A DNA stretch of 11,365 bases, from assembly GCA_020061995.1 (NCBI GenBank), contig JAGUXE010000190.1:1-11365 (forward strand), in the 5' to 3' direction. Source of the DNA: Ignavibacteriales bacterium (GTDB lineage Bacteria > Bacteroidota > Ignavibacteria > Ignavibacteriales > Ignavibacteriaceae). The notes under the pieces are model-generated. The model did not search any database. It had not been told where the DNA came from and saw only the letters and a program-made list of their open reading frames with translations. Both the position numbers and the translations under genes were made by a program. Below, one piece after another: positions 1-6,408 of this stretch (position 1 is its first letter; the number at the start of each line of letters is the position of its first letter).

Positions 1-2
1 AG

Positions 3-803
3 CTAATGATTGAAAATAAGATCGGACAGATTCCAGTGTTAAATGACCGAGGAATAATTGTAGATGTTATTTTATGGACTGATGTTCTTGAAGAGAAAGA
101 GCACTTAAAGCTTCGAGAACTCCATTCAAATAAAGTTGTAATAATGGCTGGTGGTAAGGGAACGCGATTGGACCCTTTTACAAAGGTACTCCCTAAACCT
201 TTAATACCTGTAGGTAATAAACCGATAATAGAACTTATAATGGAAAGATTTTATCAGTATGGTTTTCACAATTTTATTTACACACTGAATTATAGAAAAG
301 AATATATAAAGCTTTTTTTGAAAGAGAGTAATTTCCCATATACAATTGACTGGGTAGAGGAAACTGATTTTTTAGGAACTGCAGGCGGACTTACATTATT
401 AAAAAATAAAGTTGCTGATACCTTTTTTGTAACAAATTGTGATTCACTATTAGAAGTAGATTTAGAAAAAGTTTTAAAATGGCATAAGGAGCAAAAAGTT
501 GCGATAACAATAATTGGGTGCTACAACGAAATAAAAATTCCATTCGGCGTACTCGAGATATATGGTGGAAAGCTACAAAAGATAACAGAAAAGCCTGTTC
601 ATGATATTTTAATAAATACCGGCGTTTATGTAATGGAGCCTCATATTATTTCATATATACCTGAAAATGAACCAATTGATATGAACGCGTTAATAGATTT
701 AGCTTTTAAAAAAGAAAAAATCAGTGTGTATCCAATTTACAAAGGTTGGCTTGATATAGGGCAGTGGGAGGAGTATAAGAATGCAGTGGAAAAATTACAT
801 TGA
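3..803 (+). CDS. CBS-domain sugar nucleotidyltransferase, 5' end cut by window edge (PtmE-like)
   Basis: This protein probably joins an NTP to a sugar-1-phosphate to make an NDP-sugar in the cytoplasm. The first ~30 residues (IGQIPVLNDRG, then ILWTDVL) look like the last strand and helix of a CBS domain, and the frame is open to the window edge (codon CTA at 3-5). The ATG at 6 is therefore probably internal and the true start lies upstream. Counting from that ATG, the transferase domain begins near residue 44: MAGGKGTRL (47-55) and PKPL (63-66) form the nucleotide-binding signature, followed by LGTAGGL (123-129), NCDSLL (144-149), TEKP (194-197) and a closing GWLDIGQWEEY. A CBS pair fused to this fold is the layout of Campylobacter PtmE (glucosamine-1-phosphate guanylyltransferase of the legionaminic acid pathway) and of related hexose- and heptose-phosphate transferases. 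The CMP-sugar synthetase two genes downstream fits that reading, but the base and sugar specificity cannot be read from the sequence. The stop is 12 nt before the next gene. Confidence 0.87.
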   Translation, partial: LMIENKIGQIPVLNDRGIIVDVILWTDVLEEKEHLKLRELHSNKVVIMAGGKGTRLDPFTKVLPKPLIPVGNKPIIELIMERFYQYGFHNFIYTLNYRKEYIKLFLKESNFPYTIDWVEETDFLGTAGGLTLLKNKVADTFFVTNCDSLLEVDLEKVLKWHKEQKVAITIIGCYNEIKIPFGVLEIYGGKLQKITEKPVHDILINTGVYVMEPHIISYIPENEPIDMNALIDLAFKKEKISVYPIYKGWLDIGQWEEYKNAVEKLH

Positions 804-815
804 CTCAAATAGCGA

Positions 816-1277
816 ATGAGAATTTTATTTGTTATTTATGACAATGAATCATATATTAAACATAGCGACATATATTTTGCCGTATGATTATGATGCAAAG
901 CCTGAATATTAGCCATTTCATGCGGCGGTGTTTTTGACGCTGTGTATAGCTGGTTTCCACAGGGGCTTGCATATATAGCTGCGGTTTACAAAAAAGCAGG
1001 GCACGAAGTTGTTATATACAATCAGGATGTGTATCATTACCCAGAGATTATCTGAAAAAAAATAAATTTGATATTGTTGGAGTTAGTGTTATTGCAGGAT
1101 ATTATCAGTATAGAAAACTTTTAAAAATATCAGAAGCTATTAACACCGCGCCAAATAGACCCTTTTATATGATAGGAGGACATGGTCCAGCGCCTGAACC
1201 TGAATATTTTCTTAAAAAAACGGGATCGGATTTGGTAGTTATTGGTGAAGGTGAAATAACTGCACTGGAAATTATTG
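816..1277 (+). pseudogene. Broken N-terminal cobalamin-binding-type domain of the radical SAM gene
   Basis: An ATG at 816 opens MRILFVIYDNESYIKH, a typical start for B12-binding-type radical SAM proteins, but TGA at 885 ends it. Homologous-looking text continues in other frames: YDYDAKPEY at 883-909 (frame +1), then VFDAVYSWFPQGLAYIAAVY from 930 in the original frame to TGA 1053. From 1049 to TAG 1292 it runs in the frame one base earlier, with the family-like segments GVSVIAGYYQYRKLLKISEA, GGHGPAPEPEYFLKKTG and VVIGEGEITALEIIDAL. The domain is a Rossmann-like fold; no DxHxxG cobalamin motif is visible. The total span 816-2282 is 1467 nt, exactly 489 codons, so the indels cancel. There is no clear Shine-Dalgarno before 816. 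The gene may be a true pseudogene or intact with sequence errors. The 12-base gap after the previous gene suggests the same operon. Confidence 0.8.
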
Positions 1278-2282
1278 ATGCGCTTGAGTTTTAGGGAGAA
1301 AATGTCAGAGGTGAAAGGCATTGCATACCTTGAAAATGGAAAACTTATTAAAACCCCAGAGCGACTTTTAATTCAGAACCTTGATCAGATTCCTTTTCCT
1401 GCTTATGAATTGTTTCCAATGGATCATTATGCCTTATTAAGAATGCCCCGTATAAAAAATAGTGAACGCTGTATACCAATCCTTTCTGGGAGGGGCTGTA
1501 CGTTTAAATGTAATTTCTGTTACCGAATGGATAAGGGTTTCAGACCTCGCTCTGCTGAAAGTATTATAGAGGAAATAAAACTGCTACAAAAAGACTACAA
1601 TGTCAATTATATCGCCTTTTCTGATGAACTACTGATGAGCTCTGTGCAGAGGACAGTTAAGCTATGTGAGGCATTCATAAAAGTAAAATTGAATATTAAA
1701 TGGGACTGTAGCGGTCGTCTTAATTATGCTAAACCAGACGTGCTGAAACTGATGAAAGAAGCAGGTTGTGTTTTTATTAACTATGGCATAGAGGCGGTGG
1801 ATGATACTGTATTGAAAAATATGAATAAGGCACTGACAGTAAAGCAAATTATTACTGGGGTAGAAAATACCCTGTCATCTGGCATAAGCCCCGGACTCAA
1901 TATTATCTGGGGTAATATAGGTGATACAAAAGAGACTCTCAGAAAAGGTGTTGAATTCTTATTGAAATATGATGATCATGCCCAACTCAGAACTATAAGA
2001 CCTGTAACTCCTTATCCCGGTTCCCCATTGTATTACTATGCCATTGAAAAAGGGCTTTTGAAAGATGTCGAAGACTTTTATGAGAATAAACATTTAAATT
2101 CTGATCTGCTGGCAGTGAACCTTACCGATATGACCGACGCGGAGTTCCACAGGGCATTGCTGGAAGCGAATAAAATACTTATGAAGCATTATTATGATAA
2201 AAAACTGAAAGACGGAATCCGCGTAGCAGAAGATTTGTACCTTAATGAAAATGTTTCTTTCAGAGGATTCAGAGATGTATAA
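1278..2282 (+). CDS. Radical SAM enzyme, intact catalytic core of the frameshifted gene
   Basis: This is the main part of a B12-binding-domain radical SAM protein. It would use a [4Fe-4S] cluster and S-adenosylmethionine to start radical chemistry on a substrate that cannot be read from the sequence; placement in a glycan locus suggests a sugar or lipid-linked sugar. The cluster motif CTFKCNFC (C-x3-C-x2-C) lies at 1497-1520, preceded by SGRG. Downstream, WDCSGRLNYAKPDVLKLM, NYGIEAVDD and RTIRPVTPYPGSPLYYYAIE are typical of the later strands of the barrel. The nominal starts here (TTG 1275, ATG 1278) have no ribosome binding site. They sit where the upstream text, ending DALEF before TAG 1292, must shift frame to reach REKMSEVKGIAY, so this is not an independent gene. 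The repaired protein would be about 488 residues. Its last 8 nt overlap the next gene. If the upstream lesions are real, this core may not be translated. Confidence 0.82.
   Translation: MRLSFREKMSEVKGIAYLENGKLIKTPERLLIQNLDQIPFPAYELFPMDHYALLRMPRIKNSERCIPILSGRGCTFKCNFCYRMDKGFRPRSAESIIEEIKLLQKDYNVNYIAFSDELLMSSVQRTVKLCEAFIKVKLNIKWDCSGRLNYAKPDVLKLMKEAGCVFINYGIEAVDDTVLKNMNKALTVKQIITGVENTLSSGISPGLNIIWGNIGDTKETLRKGVEFLLKYDDHAQLRTIRPVTPYPGSPLYYYAIEKGLLKDVEDFYENKHLNSDLLAVNLTDMTDAEFHRALLEANKILMKHYYDKKLKDGIRVAEDLYLNENVSFRGFRDV
2262..2267 (+). promoter_or_regulatory. Ribosome binding site fixing the cytidylyltransferase start
   Basis: AGAGGA lies 7 nt before ATG 2275. It favours 2275 over the upstream in-frame ATG at 2245, which would add ten residues unlike the family's N-terminus. 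Starting at 2275 gives the short lead MYKNRTVIGIIPARGG expected for this fold. Confidence 0.72.
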
Positions 2283-2991
2283 AAACAGAACTGTTATAGG
2301 AATTATTCCTGCACGGGGTGGCTCAAAAGGTTTGCTGCGGAAAAATATTTTACCTTTATTAGGAAAACCGTTGATTTCATGGACAATTGAACAGTCACTT
2401 TCAAGTAAATATTTTGATAGGATTATAGTTAGCTCCGATGATGAAGAAATAGCTGATATAGCAAAACATCATGGTGCTGATGTACCATTTATGAGACCCA
2501 AAGAACTTTCTGAAGATATCACACCGATGATGGATGTGATTTTTCATGCGATAAATTTTTTTAAAGATAAAGATATTTTTTTTGACTATATTGCGCTTCT
2601 GGAACCTACCTCTCCTCTACGAAATATAGATGATATTGATAATGCAATAAAAGAATTAATTGAGCATCAGACAGAAGCTGATAGTCTTGTGAGTGTTGGA
2701 GAAGTACATCTCGAACACCCTGCGATAATGAAGAATATAGTTGACGGGTATGTTAAACCTTATGAGGCAGATAAAACAGTATTCAGACGACAGGATTTGA
2801 ATAAAGTTTTTTTTCCTTATGGTGTTATCTACCTCTCAAAAACTGAGGAATTCATTAAGCAAAAAACTTTTTATCAGGAACGAACGATTCCGTACATTAT
2901 TGAACGGTGGCAGAACTATGAGATAGATGATATATATGATTTCATCTGCATTGAAGCTATAATGAATCATAATTTGAGAGGAGCATCTTAA
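2275..2991 (+). CDS. CMP-nonulosonate synthetase-like cytidylyltransferase (NeuA/LegF/PseF family)
   Basis: This family transfers CMP from CTP to a nonulosonic acid (sialic, legionaminic or pseudaminic acid), making the donor used by glycosyltransferases. The 238-residue length suits a single-domain member. The CTP-binding loop IPARGGSKG is at residues 11-19, with K23-N24 next to it. SSDDEEIA (53-60), LLEPTSPLR (108-116, usually LQPTSPLR), the RRQD stretch (171-174) and NYEIDDIYDF (214-223, the metal- and sugar-site region) follow in the expected order. It overlaps the radical SAM gene by 8 nt and its TAA shares one base with the next ATG, so all three are probably co-translated. Legionaminate and pseudaminate synthetases cannot be separated from NeuA by eye. 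The PtmE-like neighbour makes a legionaminate-type sugar the favoured guess (inference). Confidence 0.87.
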   Translation: MYKNRTVIGIIPARGGSKGLLRKNILPLLGKPLISWTIEQSLSSKYFDRIIVSSDDEEIADIAKHHGADVPFMRPKELSEDITPMMDVIFHAINFFKDKDIFFDYIALLEPTSPLRNIDDIDNAIKELIEHQTEADSLVSVGEVHLEHPAIMKNIVDGYVKPYEADKTVFRRQDLNKVFFPYGVIYLSKTEEFIKQKTFYQERTIPYIIERWQNYEIDDIYDFICIEAIMNHNLRGAS

Positions 2992-3983
2992 TGAGAGTTT
3001 TACAGATAGGTCTTGGTTCGATGGGTAAACGGAGAATAAGAAATCTTTCTGCCATAGGTATAAAGGATATAGTAGGCTTTGATCTCAGAGAAGACCGCAG
3101 AAAAGAATCAGAGAATAAATATCAGATCAAAACGATCGATACAATCACTGGTAATATTATATCTGAAAGAAATATTTTTATTATTTCTACCCCACCTGAT
3201 AAACATCTTGAATACATACAACTTGCAGTTCAATATGGGAAGCCTGCTTTTGTGGAAGCAAGCGTCTTAAAAAATGGCCTTGAAGCAGTTTCGCAGTTAG
3301 CAAGAGAAAAAAACATACTTATCGCACCTTCCTGCACTTTTAGGTTTCATCCTGCGATAAAGACTATAAAAGAAATTGTTCTGAGTGGGAAATATGGGAA
3401 GATATGCGGTTTTGTTTATCACATGGGACAGTATCTTCCAGATTGGCATCCATGGGAGGATATCAAAGATTTTTATATAAGTAAAAAAGAGACCAGTGCC
3501 AGTAGGGAAATGGTGCCCTTTGAATTGACATGGCTTTTAGATATAACAGGTATGCCGAACGAGGTTTTTGCATTCCATGGTAAGACACTTGATATGGGTG
3601 TGGATATTGATGATACCTATCATATCAATTTACGTTTCAAGGACTTTTTAGGAACACTTATTGTAGATGTTGTTTCACGCTTCGCAACGAGAAATCTGAC
3701 ATTGAATCTTGAAAAGGCACAGATAAGATGGAATTGGGAAGATAAGGTGGTTAAGCTCTATGACGCTAATAACAAAAGATGGATACACTATTATGAACCT
3801 TCAGGAGAGGCGGAAGTTGGATATAATAGGAATATTATTGAAGATATGTATATTGAAGAAATGGAGGCATTCCTAAACGCCGTAAAAGGCAATAATCCAT
3901 TTCCAAATAGATTAGATGATGATATTGAAATTTTAAATATTCTTGAAAAAATTGAACAAACAAATAAAGGTCTTAGTCTTTGA
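2991..3983 (+). CDS. Gfo/Idh/MocA-family NAD(P)-dependent oxidoreductase
   Basis: A 330-residue sugar or cyclitol dehydrogenase-like protein. The N-terminal Rossmann fold shows GLGSMG at residues 7-12, an acidic residue D31 at the end of the second strand (which tends to favour NAD), and STPPDKHLEY at 66-75. The position that normally reads EKP, whose lysine takes part in catalysis, reads VEAS (88-91), so that lysine is absent. I recall similar FVEAS forms in part of the family, so this may be a subfamily trait. APSCTFRFHP (112-121) and MVPFELTWLLDITG (174-187) are the expected substrate-side segments. The start is well supported: GAGAGGAG at 2976-2983 is 7 nt upstream and the ATG overlaps the previous stop by one base. 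PtmA-like and other dehydrogenases sit beside CMP-sugar synthetases in flagellin-glycan loci, so a role in making the same sugar is likely; the substrate is unknown. Confidence 0.85.
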   Translation: MRVLQIGLGSMGKRRIRNLSAIGIKDIVGFDLREDRRKESENKYQIKTIDTITGNIISERNIFIISTPPDKHLEYIQLAVQYGKPAFVEASVLKNGLEAVSQLAREKNILIAPSCTFRFHPAIKTIKEIVLSGKYGKICGFVYHMGQYLPDWHPWEDIKDFYISKKETSASREMVPFELTWLLDITGMPNEVFAFHGKTLDMGVDIDDTYHINLRFKDFLGTLIVDVVSRFATRNLTLNLEKAQIRWNWEDKVVKLYDANNKRWIHYYEPSGEAEVGYNRNIIEDMYIEEMEAFLNAVKGNNPFPNRLDDDIEILNILEKIEQTNKGLSL

Positions 3984-4019
3984 GTATTCGTTAAAACAAA
4001 GATCGGATGACAGCTTTCT

Positions 4020-4757
4020 GTGAAAAAAGGTAAACAAGTTTGGTTAAATATAAGCAAAAATGAATTTGAATACCATAAAAGGCAATATATAGAGCCTTAC
4101 AGAAGCACCATTTTTTTTATAGATTTCTTAAAAAGAAATGCCAGCTTTAACATTGACTCTAAGTTCAGTGTCTTAGATATAGGGACTGGTGGAGGAGCTA
4201 ACTTATTTTGGCTATCAAAAGAATTTCCTTTATGTGAATTCACAGGGATAGATATTTCATCAGAACTCATTACTTTTGCAGAAGAACAACAAAAGGTCAT
4301 TTCAAATACAAAATTCTATCATCTTGACTTTAATGATGTTAATACCATAGGGGAATTCGATTTTGTAATATCGCTTCAATTATTATCATGGATTAACGTA
4401 AGGGAAGCAAATAAATGCTTAAAATTGCAGTTTTCTAAGGCAAAAAAGGGGATAGCTATGTCATCTTTATTTTGTGAAGACGATCTAACCTATGAAGTGA
4501 AAATAAAAGATTATTACAATAACCGCATTGTAAATTATAATATATATTCTATCCCGAGGCTTAAAGAATTAGCTAAAAAATCAGATTTTTTATTGACGCA
4601 TTTTGAGAGATTTGATATAGATCAAGATCTTCCAAAACCTAAGAAAGGATTAGGCACTTATACATTAAGACTTCAAACTGGAAATAGACTTCAATTTTCA
4701 GGATGCATGAATCTTCCATGGCACTTTTTGTTGTTTAAGAAAAAAGAGTATGATTAA
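4020..4757 (+). CDS. Class I SAM-dependent methyltransferase
   Basis: A 245-residue cytoplasmic methyltransferase. The SAM-binding glycine-rich motif I is VLDIGTGGG (residues 51-59) and the acidic residue that contacts the SAM ribose is D78 in FTGIDISSEL. FDFVISLQLLSWI further on fits motif II/post-II. The N-terminal EFEYHKRQY, then EPYRST, and the C-terminal YTLRLQ / LPWHFLLFKKKEYD are not diagnostic of an acceptor. The start is GTG at 4020: an in-frame TGA at 4008 rules out anything earlier and no other start codon comes before the conserved-looking part. The best ribosome site, GGATG at 4005-4009, is weak and 10 nt away, so translation may be lower than for its neighbours. The position between a sugar oxidoreductase and an aminotransferase suggests O- or N-methylation of a sugar (inference). 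Confidence 0.8.
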   Translation: MKKGKQVWLNISKNEFEYHKRQYIEPYRSTIFFIDFLKRNASFNIDSKFSVLDIGTGGGANLFWLSKEFPLCEFTGIDISSELITFAEEQQKVISNTKFYHLDFNDVNTIGEFDFVISLQLLSWINVREANKCLKLQFSKAKKGIAMSSLFCEDDLTYEVKIKDYYNNRIVNYNIYSIPRLKELAKKSDFLLTHFERFDIDQDLPKPKKGLGTYTLRLQTGNRLQFSGCMNLPWHFLLFKKKEYD

Positions 4758-4783
4758 AATATAATAAATATAAGGTAGATGAT

Positions 4784-6100
4784 ATGGATTGCAGGACTGG
4801 CATTAATTTATATGAAAAGGCTAAAAAAATCATTCCAGGTGGAACGCAATTACTTTCAAAAAGACCTGAAATGTTTTTACCAAATTATTGGCCATCATAT
4901 TATCAGAAGGCCAAAGGCTGTCAAATATGGGACCTAGACGGAAATAAGTACATCGACATGACCACTATGGGTATCGGCACATGTATTTTGGGATTTGCGG
5001 ATAAAGACGTAAATCAAGCCGTAAAAGATGTTATCGATAAGGGTAATATGTCAACGCTGAATGCCCCAGAGGATGTTGAGCTTGCGGAGCTACTATGCAA
5101 AATGCACCCATGGGCAGGAATGGTCAGATATGCACGAACTGGTGGAGAAGCAATGGCCATTTCAGTGCGAATCGCAAGAACTAAAACTCAAAGAGACAAA
5201 ATTTTATTCTGTGGTTATCACGGATGGCATGATTGGTATTTAGCAGCAAATTTATCTGACAAAAAATCTCTTGACGGCCATCTATTACCAGGACTTCACC
5301 CTAAAGGGGTACCGAGGGTTTTAAAAGGAACCTCTTATCCATTTAAATATAATGATACCAAAAGTTTCTTATCTTTGATTAAAGAACATAAAAAAGATAT
5401 TGGTGTAGTAGTTTTAGAGACAATAAGAGATAAACATCCTGAAAGGGAATTTCTCAATACTATAAGGCAAGTTACAGAAGATTTGGGAATAGTGTTGATC
5501 TGTGACGAAATAACAATCGGTTTTCGCCTTAATGTGGGAGGTGCTCATCTTCTTTTTGATTTTGAGCCAGATATAGCAGTCTTTGGTAAAGCTTTAAGTA
5601 ATGGCTACCCAATGGCAGCAATAATTGGCAAAGAAGAGGTTATGAAAGCAGCCCAAGACTCTTTTATAAGTAGTACTTACTGGACTGACAGGATAGGACC
5701 TGTTTCCGCTCTTGCAACATTAAAAAAAATAAAAGCAGACAATGTTCCAAAATATTTAATCCATGTGGGGAAAGAAATACAAAATGGATGGAAATCTCTG
5801 GCAAAAAAATATGATATCAATCTGAAAGTTTCAGGGGTTGAGCCACTTAGTCATTTCGCTTTTGAATATGAAAATACACTAGTACTAAAAACTCTTTTTA
5901 CCCAACTAATGCTCGAAAAAGGATTTTTGGCTTCAACATCAGTTTATACTTCTTATTCACACAAGGAGACCCATATAAGGGCATACATAGAAGCAGTAGA
6001 TGACACCTTTTCTTTTATTGCTAGGTCGATCAAAAATGGTAATGCAAAAAAGTATTTGAAAGGCCCTATTTGCCATGTCGGCTTTAAACGTCTTACATAG
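4784..6100 (+). CDS. Class III PLP aminotransferase, glutamate-1-semialdehyde aminomutase-like
   Basis: A full-length (438 residues) fold-type I PLP enzyme. Visible family marks are IIPGGTQLLSKRPEMF (16-31), DLDGNKYIDM (50-59), VRYARTGGEAMAISVRIAR (114-132), the cofactor-stacking YHGWHD (145-150), the pyridine-nitrogen aspartate in CDEITIGFR (240-248, D241) and the Schiff-base lysine K269 in FGKALSNGYPMAA. The TGGEA segment corresponds to the SGTEA / NSGTEA region of HemL. HemL itself makes 5-aminolevulinate, but no tetrapyrrole genes are near, and this subgroup often sits in glycan loci. The likely job is amino transfer to, or amino migration on, a sugar or a small glycan decoration (inference). 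AAGGT at 4772-4776 is 7 nt from the ATG. The 26-nt gap after the methyltransferase supports co-transcription. Confidence 0.87.
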   Translation: MDCRTGINLYEKAKKIIPGGTQLLSKRPEMFLPNYWPSYYQKAKGCQIWDLDGNKYIDMTTMGIGTCILGFADKDVNQAVKDVIDKGNMSTLNAPEDVELAELLCKMHPWAGMVRYARTGGEAMAISVRIARTKTQRDKILFCGYHGWHDWYLAANLSDKKSLDGHLLPGLHPKGVPRVLKGTSYPFKYNDTKSFLSLIKEHKKDIGVVVLETIRDKHPEREFLNTIRQVTEDLGIVLICDEITIGFRLNVGGAHLLFDFEPDIAVFGKALSNGYPMAAIIGKEEVMKAAQDSFISSTYWTDRIGPVSALATLKKIKADNVPKYLIHVGKEIQNGWKSLAKKYDINLKVSGVEPLSHFAFEYENTLVLKTLFTQLMLEKGFLASTSVYTSYSHKETHIRAYIEAVDDTFSFIARSIKNGNAKKYLKGPICHVGFKRLT

Positions 6101-6144
6101 AAATTTAGATGTTTTTAAAAGCCATTGCAAACATGCATCAATTA

Positions 6145-6151
6145 AGAGGTG
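6145..6151 (+). promoter_or_regulatory. Ribosome binding site that decides the capsule-like gene start
   Basis: AGAGGTG ends 6 nt before ATG 6158. A GTG at 6149 is also in frame but lies inside this Shine-Dalgarno sequence and has no site of its own, so ATG 6158 (MENYSIHLLN) is the better start. Confidence 0.72.
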
Positions 6152-6157
6152 CTTTTA

Positions 6158-6373
6158 ATGGAAAACTATTCCATTCACTTACTAAATAGAATAATTGAAC
6201 AATATCAAGACCCGATTATTTCTAAAGAACAGGATAATATAATGGAGACAATGGTCAAAGATGTAGAGAGATATATTGAATTTGGACAAATTAAACCAAA
6301 TACAAGAATATTATTTATACCACGATACTATCAAATTAGTTTGACGCGAATGCAAGATATTTTTTTGCTTTAG
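6158..6373 (+). pseudogene. 5' fragment of the frameshifted capsule-synthesis-like gene
   Basis: This fragment encodes MENYSIHLLNRIIEQY through ILFIPRYYQISL and then stops at TAG 6371. It is the N-terminus of the protein continued at 6361-7899. From 6361 the frame one base earlier reads FFALALRLRGAEIVPVL, the expected strand-loop of a GT-B N-terminal domain following the ILFIPRYY strand. The one-base loss lies between 6337 (stop in the second frame) and 6371. A run of seven Ts at 6360-6366 is the obvious place: one more T gives QDIFFALALRLRG. With that base restored, 6158-7899 is exactly 581 codons. It lies 57 nt after the aminotransferase; I see no promoter or terminator in that gap. Confidence 0.75.
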
Positions 6374-6408
6374 CTTTACGTTTACGAGGTGCTGAAATAG
6401 TTCCAGTT

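Noticed and set aside
804..815. Promoter or regulatory site between the first two genes
   Set aside because: The gap is only 12 nt and shows no -10/-35 pair or hairpin.
2275..2991. Naming this gene neuA (sialic acid)
   Set aside because: NeuA, LegF and PseF types cannot be told apart by visible motifs and no sialic-acid pathway gene is present.
3791..4057. 88-codon minus-strand frame across the 3983-4020 gap
   Set aside because: It overlaps the ends of two well-supported + strand genes and shows no domain or ribosome site.
4784..6100. Reading this gene as hemL of heme biosynthesis
   Set aside because: The fold is right, but the context is entirely glycan synthesis and there are no tetrapyrrole genes nearby, so no symbol is given.
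6101..6157. Promoter or terminator between the aminotransferase and capsule-like genes
   Set aside because: It is AT-rich, but I could find no stem with a T-run and no convincing -35/-10 pair. Only the ribosome site is supported.
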